Below, one piece after another: positions 22,876-34,102 of a DNA stretch of 64,000 nt (position 1 is its first letter; each line of letters begins with the position of its first letter). A model generated the notes under the pieces. That model saw only the letters and a list, made by a program, of their open reading frames with translations. It did no database searches and had not been told where the DNA came from. Location: NCBI GenBank assembly GCA_027310305.1, contig DAIDBD010000029.1:1-64000 (forward strand), in the 5' to 3' direction. Source of the stretch: Herminiimonas sp. Lineage in GTDB: Bacteria; Pseudomonadota; Gammaproteobacteria; Burkholderiales; Burkholderiaceae_D. The translations under genes were made by a program, and so were the position numbers.

Positions 22876-23778
22876 ATGAAAAAATTCCTTATCGCCCTGA
22901 TGGTTGTGGCGAGTACCTTGTCGATTGCCGTGACTGAAGTCCAGGCCAAGCGTTTGGGCGGCGGCGGATCGTTCGGCAAGCAATCGCAAGGCGTCAGCCG
23001 CCAGGCGCCGATGCAATCATCGCAGGCAGCGAATACGGCAAGGCCGGCAACGCCGCAGGGGGTTCCGCCCAAGCCGGCCAGCCCGTGGAAAGGCATTCTC
23101 GGCGGCGCATTGCTCGGCCTTGGTCTGGGGGCGCTGTTGTCGCATTTCGGTCTGAGCGGCGCAATGGCCGGCATGATCAGCACCATTCTGATGGTCGCGC
23201 TGCTGGCGTTTGCAGCAATGTTCATCTATCGCATGTTCCGTCGCAAGAATGATGACAACAGTACCAAGCCTGCATTTGCCGGCGGCTACGGTGGGAGTAG
23301 CAACACACCGGAAATCGGTTCGCGCATCGATCCTTCTTATGCGCAATCGGCCGCTTTGCAGGCGGAGCCGTCGGCGTCGGTAACCGGCAATGCGCGTTGG
23401 GGCGTGCCGGCCGATTTCGATGTGCCGGGCTTTCTGCGCAATGCGAAAACCTACTTTATCCGGCTGCAGGCTGCGTGGGATAAAGCCGATGTCAACGATA
23501 TCCGCGAGTTCACGACGCCGGAAATGTTTGCAGAGCTGAAGATGCAGATTCAGGAGCGCGGCGCATCGCCCAACAACACCGATGTGGTTTCGCTTGATGG
23601 CGACTTGATGGGTGTGGAAACCATCGGCAACGACTATCTTGCCAGCGTGAAGTTTACCGGCATGATCAAGGAAGCCGACAACGCACCTGCCGCTCCATTC
23701 ACCGAAGTGTGGAACCTGTCCAAGCCGATTTCCGGACAAGGCGGCTGGGTGCTGGCCGGGATTCAACAATTATCGTGA
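22876..23778 (+). CDS. Tim44-like domain membrane protein
   Basis: Signal peptide, Gly-rich segment KRLGGGGSFGKQSQ, TM region, Tim44-like C-terminus. Confidence 0.87.
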   Translation: MKKFLIALMVVASTLSIAVTEVQAKRLGGGGSFGKQSQGVSRQAPMQSSQAANTARPATPQGVPPKPASPWKGILGGALLGLGLGALLSHFGLSGAMAGMISTILMVALLAFAAMFIYRMFRRKNDDNSTKPAFAGGYGGSSNTPEIGSRIDPSYAQSAALQAEPSASVTGNARWGVPADFDVPGFLRNAKTYFIRLQAAWDKADVNDIREFTTPEMFAELKMQIQERGASPNNTDVVSLDGDLMGVETIGNDYLASVKFTGMIKEADNAPAAPFTEVWNLSKPISGQGGWVLAGIQQLS

Positions 23779-23816
23779 ACCGATGCAATAAGCTGTAGCA
23801 AGCTGCTAAACTTGAA

Positions 23817-23847
23817 GCCGCCCGTGAATTGCCACGGGCGGTTTTTA
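23817..23847 (+). terminator. Rho-independent terminator after the Tim44-like gene
   Basis: GCCGCCCGTGaattgcCACGGGCGGTTTTTATT. Confidence 0.85.
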
Positions 23848-23930
23848 TTTGGGAGTCGCTCTTTACTGCGCGCATCCATGCGCCATCCGCCATCCGCCCG
23901 GACGCGTTCACTTGCGTCACTATTGATAAA

Positions 23931-24518
23931 ATGAGCTTCATGATTCCTTCAATTATCCCTGCCGCAATCAACCATTTGCTGGCCGAAGAATCCTGGGCGC
24001 GGCGCAAGCTCGGCGCGCACGCCGGCAAGGTCGCCTGCATCGATGCAGGGCTGCTTGCAGTCAGGTTGAAAGTGGCGGGCGACGGCATGGTGGAAGCCGC
24101 GGCAACCGATGCGCCGGCGGACGTAGCCATTCGCGTCAAGCTATCCGATCTGCCGCTGATTGCACAAAATCTGGACCGTGCATTCTCTTATGTAAAAGTG
24201 GAAGGTGATGCCGATTTCGCCAATACGATCTCGCAACTGAGCCAATCGTTGCGATGGGAAGCAGAGGAAGACTTGAGCAAATTGGTTGGCGACGTTGCGG
24301 CAACCCGGCTCGTCGCCGGCGCCCGGACGGTATTCGATACGATGCAGGCTACGCATCAAAAGATTGCTGAAAATGTCGCTGAATATTTCCTCGAGGAGAA
24401 TCGGATGCTGACGCGTCCGCAGGCGACCGCTGATTTCGCCGGCGACGTGTCCCGGTTGCGCGATGACGTAGAACGGCTGGCGAAGCGGATCGACAAGCTC
24501 AAGGGGAATGCTGCGTGA
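23931..24518 (+). CDS. ubiJ: SCP2-domain ubiquinone biosynthesis accessory factor
   Basis: SCP2-like sequence immediately upstream of ubiB; coiled-coil C-terminus [17 protein letters not shown]. Confidence 0.85.
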   Translation: MSFMIPSIIPAAINHLLAEESWARRKLGAHAGKVACIDAGLLAVRLKVAGDGMVEAAATDAPADVAIRVKLSDLPLIAQNLDRAFSYVKVEGDADFANTISQLSQSLRWEAEEDLSKLVGDVAATRLVAGARTVFDTMQATHQKIAENVAEYFLEENRMLTRPQATADFAGDVSRLRDDVERLAKRIDKLKGNAA

Positions 24519-26089
24519 TATTGAAATTTCTGCGGGTGCTGAAGATTGCGCGCATTGCGATCCGCTATGGCCTGGACGATATCGTCATGTCGGGTCTCGT
24601 CACGCCGCGCGCCGCCAGGCTGGTCGACCGGCTCATTTTCTGGCGCGATCTTTCCGCGCCGCGCGGCGAACGTTTGCGCCGCGCGCTGGAAGATCTCGGT
24701 CCGATTTTCGTCAAGTTCGGCCAGGTATTGTCGACCCGCCGCGACTTGATGCCGACCGATATCGCCGACGAACTGGCCAAGTTGCAGGACCGGGTTCCGC
24801 CATTCGATTCCGACCTCGCCATCGCGCAAATCAAAAAGTCGCTGGGCGCGCACCCCGACGACTTGTTTGCGCATTTCGAGCGCGATCCGGTCGCGTCCGC
24901 GTCGATCGCGCAAGTCCATTTCGCCACCCTGAAAAACGGCAGGGAAGTTGCCGTCAAGGTGCTGCGGCCCGGCATGAAAAAATCGATCGGCGACGATGTC
25001 GCGCTGATGCATATCGCGGCGGGTTGGGTTGAAAGGCTATGGGCCGACGGCAGGCGCCTGAAGCCGCGGCAAGTCGTTGCCGAGTTCGACAAGTATTTGC
25101 ACGACGAACTGGATCTGATGCGCGAAGCGGCCAACGGCAGCCAGTTGCGCCGCAATTTCGCGCAATCCGATTTGCTCGCGGTGCCCGAAATGTTCTGGGA
25201 TTATTGTTCCGAATCGGTGATTGTGATGGAACGCATGCGCGGCATTCCGATTTCGCAAACCGAACGGCTGATTGCCGAAGGCGTGGACATGAAAAAACTG
25301 TCGCGCGACGGTGTCGAGATTTTTTTCACGCAAGTCTTCCGCGACGGTTTTTTTCACGCCGACATGCATCCGGGAAATATCCTGGTATCGGTCGAACCGG
25401 CCAGCTTCGGGCGCTACATCGCGCTCGATTTCGGCATTGTCGGCACGCTGACCGATTTCGACAAGGACTATCTGTCGCAAAATTTCCTGGCGTTTTTCCG
25501 GCGCGATTACAAACGGGTTGCAGAGGCGCATATCGAATCCGGCTGGGCGCCGAAAGAAACCCGCGTCGATGAACTGGAATCGGCGGTGCGCGCATGCTGC
25601 GAACCGATTTTCGATCGGCCGTTGCGCGACATTTCATTCGGGCAGGTGCTGCTGCGGCTGTTCCAGACATCGCGCCGCTTCAATGTCGAAGTGCAGCCGC
25701 AACTGGTGTTGCTGCAAAAAACGCTGCTCAACATCGAAGGGCTGGGCCGTCAACTCGATCCGGAACTTGATCTGTGGAAAACCGCGAGGCCGTATCTGGA
25801 GCGCTGGATGAAGGAGCAGGTCGGCTGGCGCGGCCTGATAGAGCGTTTCAAGGCGGAGGCGCCGCGCTACAGCCATCTGCTGCCGCAATTGCCGCGGCTG
25901 GCGCATCAGGCGCTGAGCGCGCAGGCGAGGCAGCCGCAACAGGACAATACCGAATTGATCAGGCGTCTGATTGTCGAACAGGAGCGCACCAATCGGCTGC
26001 TCGGATTTGCGGTGTATTTCGGAGGCGGCTTGCTGGGCGGGATCCTGCTGGTGCAGGCTTATGCGCACTGGTACCATTTTTTTGGCTAG
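24515..26089 (+). CDS. ubiB: Ubiquinone biosynthesis kinase-like protein UbiB
   Basis: [30 protein letters not shown]...[29 protein letters not shown]. Confidence 0.96.
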   Translation: MILKFLRVLKIARIAIRYGLDDIVMSGLVTPRAARLVDRLIFWRDLSAPRGERLRRALEDLGPIFVKFGQVLSTRRDLMPTDIADELAKLQDRVPPFDSDLAIAQIKKSLGAHPDDLFAHFERDPVASASIAQVHFATLKNGREVAVKVLRPGMKKSIGDDVALMHIAAGWVERLWADGRRLKPRQVVAEFDKYLHDELDLMREAANGSQLRRNFAQSDLLAVPEMFWDYCSESVIVMERMRGIPISQTERLIAEGVDMKKLSRDGVEIFFTQVFRDGFFHADMHPGNILVSVEPASFGRYIALDFGIVGTLTDFDKDYLSQNFLAFFRRDYKRVAEAHIESGWAPKETRVDELESAVRACCEPIFDRPLRDISFGQVLLRLFQTSRRFNVEVQPQLVLLQKTLLNIEGLGRQLDPELDLWKTARPYLERWMKEQVGWRGLIERFKAEAPRYSHLLPQLPRLAHQALSAQARQPQQDNTELIRRLIVEQERTNRLLGFAVYFGGGLLGGILLVQAYAHWYHFFG

Positions 26090-26120
26090 GACCTGTAACA
26101 CTTGCGGAGGCTGTTAAATC

Positions 26121-26720
26121 ATGCCGGTATTTGAAACCCGCGACCCTTCCGCGCCAGCATTCTGGACTGAACGATTCGAGCATGACTTCATGCCGTGGGA
26201 CAGGGGCGGCGTGCCCGCTGCGCTCCAGCAGTTTGCCGCAACGATGCCGCAACCCGGCCCTGTGCTGATTCCCGGCTGCGGCATCGGTTATGAAGTTGCC
26301 TATCTATCCGAAGCCGGATGGAATGTCACCGCGATCGATTTTTCGCCGGCGGCGGTTGCCGCCGCACGCGCCGCTCTGGGCCATTGGGCTGCGCGCGCGG
26401 TACAAGCCGATTTTTTCACGTTCATGCCACACCAGCCGCTTGGACTGATCTACGAACGCGCTTTCCTGTGTGCGTTGCCACGCCGGCGCTGGCCCGAACT
26501 TGCTGCGCGCTGGGCTGCATTGCTGCCGCCCGGCGGCTTGCTGGTCGGTTTCTTTTATTTCGACGATGCCATCAAGGGGCCGCCATTCGGCATTGCGCCT
26601 GCCACTCTCGAAACCTTGCTGACGCCGCATTTCGAATGCATTGAAAATACTCCGGTTACCGATTCGATCGCTGTATTTGCCGGAAAAGAACGATGGCAGG
26701 TCTGGCGCCGCCTGGGATGA
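26121..26720 (+). CDS. Thiopurine S-methyltransferase-like SAM methyltransferase
   Basis: FWTERFEHDFMPWDRGGVP...VLIPGCGIGYEVAYLSEAGWNVTAIDFSPAAV. Confidence 0.85.
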   Translation: MPVFETRDPSAPAFWTERFEHDFMPWDRGGVPAALQQFAATMPQPGPVLIPGCGIGYEVAYLSEAGWNVTAIDFSPAAVAAARAALGHWAARAVQADFFTFMPHQPLGLIYERAFLCALPRRRWPELAARWAALLPPGGLLVGFFYFDDAIKGPPFGIAPATLETLLTPHFECIENTPVTDSIAVFAGKERWQVWRRLG

Positions 26721-26863
26721 ATGTTGGTCCGGCTTCGGTGCGTCCCAGCTCAAAAAAAGGACCTGACGTCGCTCAGATCATGGCCTTTTTTGTGGAGGAA
26801 GAATGCTGATTGGCGGGCAATCTTCATTATAATCGGTGAGATTTTTCGCGCGGAGCAATTCAT

Positions 26864-28327
26864 ATGAACACTACGCTTGTCACCTTTGTCGTCCTGTATC
26901 TGATGGGTACGCTCGCGATCGGCGTATGGGCCGGTACGCGCATCAAGAATACCAGCGACTTCGCCATTGCAGGCCGCAGCCTGCCCTTGATCATGGTGGT
27001 GACGACGACGTTCGCGACCTGGTTCGGCGCCGAAACGGTCATGGGGATTCCCGCCAAGTTTGTTCAGGGCGGCTTGAGTTCCGTCGTCGAAGATCCGTTC
27101 GGCGCCGGCACTTGCCTGATATTGGTAGGTTTGTTCTTCGCCACCAGGCTTTACAAGCTGAACCTGCTGACCATCGGCGATTTCTACCGCCGGCGCTATG
27201 GCAAAGGCGTAGAGGTATTTTGTTCGGTTGCAATCATCCTGAGCTATCTGGGGTGGGTGGCGGCACAGATCACCGCGCTTGGTTTGGTGTTTTCCGTATT
27301 GACCAACGGCGCCATGTCGGAGACGGCGGGAATGATTGTCGGGACGCTGGCGGTGCTGATCTACGTCGTGGTCGGCGGCTTTCTTGCCGTGGCCTGGACC
27401 GATTTCATCCAGATGATCGTGCTGGTGATCGGCTTGAGCATCATTGCTTTCTTCGCCGCTGACCTGGCCGGCGGCCCCAGCCAGGTGTTCGCGATGGTCA
27501 GCAACGCCAATCTGTGGAACTTCCTGCCGCCGCCGACTTTCACCGATATTGCTTTCTTCATCGCCGCTGGGCTGACGATGATGCTCGGCAGCATTCCGCA
27601 GCAGGACGTGTTCCAGCGCGTCATGTCGGCCAAGAACGCGCCGACCGCGCGCAGCGGTGCGGTCATCGGCGGGGCCAGCTACATTCTGTTCGCCTTCGTG
27701 CCAATGTTCATCGTCGCATGCGCCATTGTTGTTATGGGCTCGGCTGCGCTCGATCTGGCGAAAAACGATTACCAGCGCCTGCTGCCCACGTTCGTGATGA
27801 CCAGGATGCCGCTGGTGATGCAGATCCTGTTCTTCGGCGCACTGTTGTCGGCCATCAAGAGCACCTCGTCGGCCACGCTTCTGGCGCCTTCCACCAGCTT
27901 CGTCGAAAACATTCTCAGGAACCTGCGTCCGGGCATGAGCGATCGGCAGCAGTTGCTCGCGATGCGGTGCACGATCGTCGTGTTTGCCGCCCTGGTGCTG
28001 GGTTATGCCGTCGGGATGAAAGGCACGCCGATCTACGATCTGGTATCGGCGGCCTACCAGGTAACGCTGGTCGGCGCCTTTATTCCGCTGCTAATGGGGC
28101 TGTATTGGAAGCGCGCTACGACGCAGGGCGCGATCCTTTCGCTGGTTGCCGGTGTAGGTGTCTGGATTCTGTTCTTTCCCCAGATTACAAGTTGGGGAAC
28201 CCACTTTCCCGGCCAGCTTGCCGGTTTGATCGCCGCATTCATCGGCATGTTGCTGGGGTCGCTTGTGCCACAAATGCTTGAAAACCATCAGGAATTTCCG
28301 CGTCCGGTCAAGATCGTGAGCGCTTGA
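26864..28327 (+). CDS. Sodium:solute symporter family protein
   Basis: 487 aa, 12-13 TM; GRSLPLIMVVTTTFATWFGAETVMGIPAKF. Confidence 0.88.
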   Translation: MNTTLVTFVVLYLMGTLAIGVWAGTRIKNTSDFAIAGRSLPLIMVVTTTFATWFGAETVMGIPAKFVQGGLSSVVEDPFGAGTCLILVGLFFATRLYKLNLLTIGDFYRRRYGKGVEVFCSVAIILSYLGWVAAQITALGLVFSVLTNGAMSETAGMIVGTLAVLIYVVVGGFLAVAWTDFIQMIVLVIGLSIIAFFAADLAGGPSQVFAMVSNANLWNFLPPPTFTDIAFFIAAGLTMMLGSIPQQDVFQRVMSAKNAPTARSGAVIGGASYILFAFVPMFIVACAIVVMGSAALDLAKNDYQRLLPTFVMTRMPLVMQILFFGALLSAIKSTSSATLLAPSTSFVENILRNLRPGMSDRQQLLAMRCTIVVFAALVLGYAVGMKGTPIYDLVSAAYQVTLVGAFIPLLMGLYWKRATTQGAILSLVAGVGVWILFFPQITSWGTHFPGQLAGLIAAFIGMLLGSLVPQMLENHQEFPRPVKIVSA

Positions 28328-28446
28328 GGGAAACCTGTGGTACCCGGGTGCCTGGCTGGGTACGGTCGGAAGCTTCGGAAACCTGAAAGCCCGGATAAAA
28401 AACCTTTATAATTCAGGGTTTTGGATGATTTTTGCGGGGATTTTTC

Positions 28447-28740
28447 ATGCCGATTTATGCGTACCGCTGCGAAGCGTGTGGTTTTGCCAAGGATGTGCTG
28501 CAGAAAGTATCGGATCCGCTGTTGACGAAGTGCTTGTCATGCGGCAAATCCACTTTCAGGAAGCAACTGACTGCCGCCGGCTTCCAGCTTAAGGGAACCG
28601 GCTGGTATGCGACCGATTTCCGTGGCGGTGCCGGCCCGGCTACAGCACCGGCGGTTGCCGCTGAAACACCCGCCGCAGCGGAGGGTTCAACCGCCATCAA
28701 GCCTGCCGCTGCTGCCGGCGACACCGCATCCACCGTTTGA
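28447..28740 (+). CDS. FmdB-type zinc-ribbon protein
   Basis: MPIYAYRCEACGFAKDVLQK...CLSCGKSTFRKQLTAAGFQLKGTGWYATDF. Confidence 0.9.
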   Translation: MPIYAYRCEACGFAKDVLQKVSDPLLTKCLSCGKSTFRKQLTAAGFQLKGTGWYATDFRGGAGPATAPAVAAETPAAAEGSTAIKPAAAAGDTASTV

Positions 28741-28785
28741 TTGCAGGAGCAGACATGCATTCCGCGTGCCTCACGATAGAAGACA

Positions 28786-29421
28786 ATGCGTAAATATTTC
28801 ATTACCGGCTTGTTGATCCTGGTCCCCCTGGCCATCACGTTGTGGGTGCTGAATCTGATTATCGGCACGATGGACCAGTCGTTGCTGCTGCTGCCGGAAA
28901 GATGGCGGCCTGCCGCCATCTTCGGCTTCAACATACCCGGGCTGGGCACTATCCTGACGCTGCTGGTCATCTTTCTGACCGGCCTGGCGACCCGCAATTT
29001 CATCGGCAAGCAAGTGGTGCATGCATGGGAATTGCTGCTGACCCGGATACCCGTGGTCAGCTCCATTTATTCCAGCGTCAAACAGGTTTCCGATACCTTG
29101 TTTTCCTCTTCCGGCAACGCGTTTCGCAAGGCGGTCCTAGTGCAATATCCGCGCCAGGGATCATGGACGATTGCATTCCTGACCGGCGTGCCCGGCGGCG
29201 ACGTGAAGAATCATTTGAAGGGCGACTACATCAGCATTTATGTGCCGACCACGCCGAATCCGACTTCCGGCTTCTTCCTGATGGTGCCGCGCGCCGATAC
29301 CATCGAACTGGACATGAATGTCGATGAAGCATTGAAATACATCGTTTCGATGGGCGTGGTATCGCCCGAGCATTTCGAAAAGAAACTGATTGTCGATCCG
29401 GACAAAGTCCACAACCAATAA
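28786..29421 (+). CDS. DUF502 membrane protein
   Basis: MRKYFITGLLILVPLAITLWVLNLIIGTMD...IPVVSSIYSSVKQVSDTLF. Confidence 0.9.
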   Translation: MRKYFITGLLILVPLAITLWVLNLIIGTMDQSLLLLPERWRPAAIFGFNIPGLGTILTLLVIFLTGLATRNFIGKQVVHAWELLLTRIPVVSSIYSSVKQVSDTLFSSSGNAFRKAVLVQYPRQGSWTIAFLTGVPGGDVKNHLKGDYISIYVPTTPNPTSGFFLMVPRADTIELDMNVDEALKYIVSMGVVSPEHFEKKLIVDPDKVHNQ

Positions 29422-29479
29422 GATGCTGCCGGCAGCCATTGCCGCAGGATACCGAAGAATTTGAAACTGGAAATTGAAT

Positions 29480-31285
29480 ATGTCGATGCGAACACATTAC
29501 TGCGGCCTCACCACTGAGGCGCTTCTCGGCCAAACCGTCAGCTTGTGCGGCTGGGTCCATCGCCGCCGCGATCACGGCGGCGTCATCTTCATCGACTTGC
29601 GCGACCGCGAAGGCCTGGTGCAAATCGTCTGCGATCCCGATCGCGCCGATGTCTTCAAGGCGGCTGAAGCGGTACGCAACGAATTCTGCCTGCGCGTGAC
29701 CGGCATCGTGCGCAACCGTCCGGAAGGCACCACCAATCCGAACCTGAAATCCGGCAGGATCGAAGTGCTGTGCCAACAACTCGAAGTATTGAATCCGTCG
29801 GTCACGCCGCCGTTCCAGCTCGACGACGATAACCTGTCGGAAACCACGCGCCTGACCCATCGCGTACTGGATTTGCGCCGTCCGCAAATGCAGAACAATC
29901 TGCGTCTGCGCTACAAGGTCACGATGGAAGTGCGCAAGTTCCTCGATGAGAACGGCTTCATCGACATCGAAACGCCGATGCTGACCAAGTCCACGCCCGA
30001 AGGCGCGCGCGATTACCTGGTGCCGTCGCGCGTCAACGCCGGCCACTTCTTCGCATTGCCGCAATCGCCGCAACTGTTCAAGCAATTGCTGATGGTCGCC
30101 AACTTCGACCGCTATTACCAGATCGTCAAGTGCTTCCGCGACGAAGACCTGCGTGCGGACCGTCAGCCGGAATTCACGCAGATCGATTGCGAAACCTCGT
30201 TCATGTCCGAGCAGGAAATCCGCGACCTGTTTGAAAACATGATCCGTCTCGTGTTCAAGAAGGCGCTCGATGTCGATCTGCCCAACCCGTTCCCGGTAAT
30301 GGATTTTGCAACGGCAATGGGCATGTACGGTTCGGACAAGCCCGACATGCGCGTCAAGCTCGAATTCACCGACCTGACTGCCGTGATGAAGGATGTCGAC
30401 TTCAAGGTATTTTCGGGCGCAGCCAACATGGAAGGCGGCCGCGTCGTCGGCTTGCGCGTGCCGGGCGGCAGCGCCATGCCGCGTTCCGAAATCGACGCTT
30501 ATACCCAGTTCGTCGCGATCTACGGCGCGAAAGGTCTGGCTTACATCAAGGTCAATGAAAAAAGCAAAGGCCGCGACGGTTTGCAATCGCCGATCGTCAA
30601 GAATCTGCACGATGCCGCGCTGGCGCAAATCATCGAGCAGACCGGCGCGCAGGATGGCGATCTGATTTTCTTCGGCGCCGACAAGGCAAAAATCGTCAAC
30701 GATGCGATCGGCGCATTGCGCGTCAAAATCGGCCATAGCGATTTCGGCAAAAAGAATGATTTGTTCGACGACACCTGGCGCCCGCTGTGGGTGGTTGACT
30801 TCCCGATGTTCGAACATGATGAAGAGGGCGATCGCTGGGTCGCGCTGCATCATCCGTTCACGTCGCCGAAAGACGGGCACGAGGATTTCATCGAGACCGA
30901 CCCGGGCCGCGCAATCGCTCAAGCCTACGACATGGTGTTGAACGGTTGGGAACTGGGCGGCGGCTCGGTCCGTATCCATCGCGCCGACGTGCAAAGCAAG
31001 GTGTTCCGCGCATTGAAGATCGGTGCCGAAGAAGCGCAGCTGAAATTCGGCTTCCTGCTCGATGCGTTGCAATACGGCGCACCGCCGCACGGCGGTTTGG
31101 CATTCGGGCTGGATCGCATCGTCACGATGATGACCGGCGCCGAATCGATTCGCGATGTGATCGCTTTCCCGAAAACCCAGCGCGCGCAGTGCCTGCTGAC
31201 GCAAGCGCCGTCGGAAGTGGATGAAAAGCAGTTGCGCGAATTGCACATCCGGTTGCGCAATGTGGAGCCGGTGGTGAAAACATAA
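29480..31285 (+). CDS. aspS: Aspartyl-tRNA synthetase
   Basis: [45 protein letters not shown]... Confidence 0.98.
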   Translation: MSMRTHYCGLTTEALLGQTVSLCGWVHRRRDHGGVIFIDLRDREGLVQIVCDPDRADVFKAAEAVRNEFCLRVTGIVRNRPEGTTNPNLKSGRIEVLCQQLEVLNPSVTPPFQLDDDNLSETTRLTHRVLDLRRPQMQNNLRLRYKVTMEVRKFLDENGFIDIETPMLTKSTPEGARDYLVPSRVNAGHFFALPQSPQLFKQLLMVANFDRYYQIVKCFRDEDLRADRQPEFTQIDCETSFMSEQEIRDLFENMIRLVFKKALDVDLPNPFPVMDFATAMGMYGSDKPDMRVKLEFTDLTAVMKDVDFKVFSGAANMEGGRVVGLRVPGGSAMPRSEIDAYTQFVAIYGAKGLAYIKVNEKSKGRDGLQSPIVKNLHDAALAQIIEQTGAQDGDLIFFGADKAKIVNDAIGALRVKIGHSDFGKKNDLFDDTWRPLWVVDFPMFEHDEEGDRWVALHHPFTSPKDGHEDFIETDPGRAIAQAYDMVLNGWELGGGSVRIHRADVQSKVFRALKIGAEEAQLKFGFLLDALQYGAPPHGGLAFGLDRIVTMMTGAESIRDVIAFPKTQRAQCLLTQAPSEVDEKQLRELHIRLRNVEPVVKT

Positions 31286-31311
31286 GATGTCCGGCTTTGC
31301 GGCATAATCAG

Positions 31312-31338
31312 AGGCGCGGGTTTCCGCGCCTTTTTTTG
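31312..31338 (+). terminator. Terminator after aspS
   Basis: AGGCGCGGgtttCCGCGCCTTTTTTT. Confidence 0.85.
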
Positions 31339-31414
31339 GCTGGGAATCTGCCAAGCGCGGCGTTTTCAGTCTTTGTTAAAGCCGAAAATCAGATGCGATT
31401 TATTTTCCCGGAAA

Positions 31415-31945
31415 ATGAGCAAGCCCTACAAAATTCCAGAATCCGTGCTCGTCGTCATTCACACTGCCGATCTTGACGTATTGCTCATCGAACGCGCAGA
31501 CATGCCGGGGTTCTGGCAATCGGTGACAGGATCGAAAGAGTCGCTCGACGAACCATTGATCGAAACGGCGAAACGCGAGGTGCGGGAGGAAACCGGTATC
31601 CGGATCGTTGAGGCAACGAGCAAATCCCTAGACTATTCGCCCGGATTCGATATGAGCGGCAACATTCGCTGCGTTCCGTTGATGAACCTTCGCGCCTGGC
31701 AACTTTCGAACGTTTATGAAATCTATCCTGTCTGGCGCCATCGTTACGCGCCGGGCGTTGCGAAAAATGCCGAGCATGTATTCAGTTTGCTGGTGCCGCG
31801 CACCATTGCGATCACGCTGGCGCCGCGCGAGCATGTCGATTATTTATGGCTTCCTTATCGCGAGGCGGCGGATAAATGTTTTTCACCGTCAAATGCGGAA
31901 GCGATTTTGCAGTTGCCGCGCCATGCCGGGCAGGCTGTCGATTAA
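31415..31945 (+). CDS. nudB: Dihydroneopterin triphosphate diphosphatase (Nudix)
   Basis: MSKPYKIPESVLVVIHTADLDVLLIERADMPGFWQSVTGSKE...ETAKREVREETGI. Confidence 0.92.
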   Translation: MSKPYKIPESVLVVIHTADLDVLLIERADMPGFWQSVTGSKESLDEPLIETAKREVREETGIRIVEATSKSLDYSPGFDMSGNIRCVPLMNLRAWQLSNVYEIYPVWRHRYAPGVAKNAEHVFSLLVPRTIAITLAPREHVDYLWLPYREAADKCFSPSNAEAILQLPRHAGQAVD

Positions 31946-32006
31946 GCAGCCGTTTGAAATCGGTGCGCCATGACGGCAATTTAAAAAGATATTGCAGATC
32001 GGCCAC

Positions 32007-32801
32007 ATGAAACTTCGGATTACTACTTACAACATTCACAAAGGCGTGTCTTCGTTCGGCAGCCGTCCGCGCATTCATGCATTGAAGCAGGCAATCACGT
32101 CGATGCAATCCGACATATTGTTCCTGCAGGAAGTGCAGGGACGGCATGACATGCACGCGCTGAAACACGCGGCAAACTGGCCCGAGCTGCCGCAGCAGGA
32201 TTTCCTGGCCGGCGACTCGCATCAATGCGCGTACGGCATGAACGCAGTCTACGATCATGGCCATCATGGCAATGCGCTGTTGAGCAGTTTTCCGATTCTG
32301 TCTTCACGCAATCAGAATGTCTCGGATCATGCGTATGAAGCGCGCGGCATCCTGCATTGCGTGGTACGGATGCCGGAGGCGGAGGTGCATTGCTACGTGA
32401 TCCATCTGGGCCTGTTTGCCGGCAGCCGCAAGCGTCAGACCGACGCGCTGATCGATGCCGTGTCGAGTTCTGCGCCGAACGATGCGCCGGTCATCATCGC
32501 CGGCGATTTCAACGACTGGGGCAATCATTTGAGCGATGTGCTGCGCACCAGCCTGGGTGTATGTGAAGTGTTTGACGAAAACCTGTCCAGACGCGGATTC
32601 GGAAGTTATCTGCGCCAATTGAGCGGCCGCGGACCGAAAATCCAGCCGGCCCGGACCTTCCCGGCGGCGTTGCCGCTTTTACAGCTGGACCGCATTTATG
32701 TGCGGGGATTCGAGGTTGAGTCGGCGCAGGTATTGCATGGCGCGTTGTGGGCCAGGCTGTCGGATCATGCGCCGATCGTGGCAGACCTGCTCTTGAGATA
32801 A
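32007..32801 (+). CDS. Endonuclease/exonuclease/phosphatase family protein
   Basis: LRITTYNIHKGVSSFGSRPRIHALKQAI...IIAGDFNDWGN...LSDHAPIVADL. Confidence 0.9.
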   Translation: MKLRITTYNIHKGVSSFGSRPRIHALKQAITSMQSDILFLQEVQGRHDMHALKHAANWPELPQQDFLAGDSHQCAYGMNAVYDHGHHGNALLSSFPILSSRNQNVSDHAYEARGILHCVVRMPEAEVHCYVIHLGLFAGSRKRQTDALIDAVSSSAPNDAPVIIAGDFNDWGNHLSDVLRTSLGVCEVFDENLSRRGFGSYLRQLSGRGPKIQPARTFPAALPLLQLDRIYVRGFEVESAQVLHGALWARLSDHAPIVADLLLR

Positions 32802-32928
32802 AACGGATTGTTGATCGGCGTTATATTTGATGCAGGTTTCGCACATCATTGCGACGGACTTCACATAGAATACAGCGAACTCCATTTTTCCATGCGGTAT
32901 CGACTGCGATCAAGGCGCCTTTCCATTC

Positions 32929-34095
32929 ATGCGTTCGGTAACGCTTACCGCCAATAATCAAATCAAGCTCTTGCATTGCGGTGCCGAGTTCTTTCCGGCG
33001 CTGGTGGCGGCGTTCGATGCGGCCACGGCCGAGATTTATCTGGAAACGTATATTTTCGCCGATGATGAAACCGGCGAACGAATCAAGGATGCGCTTGCCC
33101 GCGCCGCCGGCCGCGGCGTGCAGGTCAATGTGATTACCGACTGGATCGGCACCGGCCGCGTGCAATCCAACGTGCTCCATAAAGCGTTTCTGGCGGCAGG
33201 AGTCAATCACCGCAGCTTCAATCCGTGGTTCCGCCGGGGCGTCGCGCGCACGCATCGCAAGATTTGCGTGGTGGACCGGCGCCTGGCTTTTCTGGGCGGA
33301 CAAAATATCAACGATGATCTTTTGTCCGACAATAATGCCAAGGTGGTTTTGCCTGCCCCGCGCTGGGATTTCGCGGTCAGCATAGAAGGCCCGCTGGTGG
33401 CGGCGATTCATCGCGAAACAGCAACGCAATGGGCTCGGCTCGGCAATCTGACGCTGAAAACGCGCTGGAAAGCTTTCAAGGAAACGCGCGCAACGCACAT
33501 TACCGTCAGCGATGCGCCGGCATTGGCCGGGCTGGTGGTGCGCGACAATTTGCGCAATCGCCGCACCATTCAGCGCGCGTATTTGCAAGCCCTGGGCCAT
33601 GCCCGCAAAAGCGCCTGGCTTGCCAATCCTTATTTTGCGCCCGGGCGCAAATTGCGGGATGCGCTCGCGTCAGCCGCGGCACGCGGCGTTGACGTGACGC
33701 TGCTGCTCGGCGTCGGACAGTTCCGGCTGCAGGATGCGGTGGCGCATTCGTTTTATCCGAAGCTGCTCAAAAGCGGCGTGAAGGTAGTCGAGTACCGGAA
33801 AACCCAGTTGCACGGCAAGGTGGCGGCGATCGATGATGAATGGGCGACGGTGGGCTCGAGCAATTACGATGGCTTGAGCCTGTTCGTCAATCAGGAAGCG
33901 AACATCGTGATCAAGGATGCCGAGTTCGCGCTGGCGTTGCGCAGGCATATCCAAGCCGGAGCAGCGGATGGCGTGCCTGTCAAGCTTGACGATTTCGCGC
34001 ACATGCCGTGGTACTACCGCGCCTGGTACGGCGCGGCGTACTTTCTGTACAAAAGCATCTTGCGAATCATCACGTTGGGCAAGTACGCCGAATAA
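32929..34095 (+). CDS. clsB: Cardiolipin synthase B (PLD superfamily)
   Basis: Two HKD-type motifs (RTHRKICVVD, QLHGKVAAIDDEWATVGSSNYD). Confidence 0.9.
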   Translation: MRSVTLTANNQIKLLHCGAEFFPALVAAFDAATAEIYLETYIFADDETGERIKDALARAAGRGVQVNVITDWIGTGRVQSNVLHKAFLAAGVNHRSFNPWFRRGVARTHRKICVVDRRLAFLGGQNINDDLLSDNNAKVVLPAPRWDFAVSIEGPLVAAIHRETATQWARLGNLTLKTRWKAFKETRATHITVSDAPALAGLVVRDNLRNRRTIQRAYLQALGHARKSAWLANPYFAPGRKLRDALASAAARGVDVTLLLGVGQFRLQDAVAHSFYPKLLKSGVKVVEYRKTQLHGKVAAIDDEWATVGSSNYDGLSLFVNQEANIVIKDAEFALALRRHIQAGAADGVPVKLDDFAHMPWYYRAWYGAAYFLYKSILRIITLGKYAE

Positions 34096-34102
34096 TGCAA
34101 TC

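Noticed and set aside
26752-26793. AAAAAAGG...CCTTTTTT structure considered as a terminator
   Set aside because: Stem is short and the loop is long; not confident enough to list.
29231-31354. 707-aa minus-strand ORF
   Set aside because: Antisense shadow of aspS; composition bias of GC-rich coding DNA with no recognisable domain.
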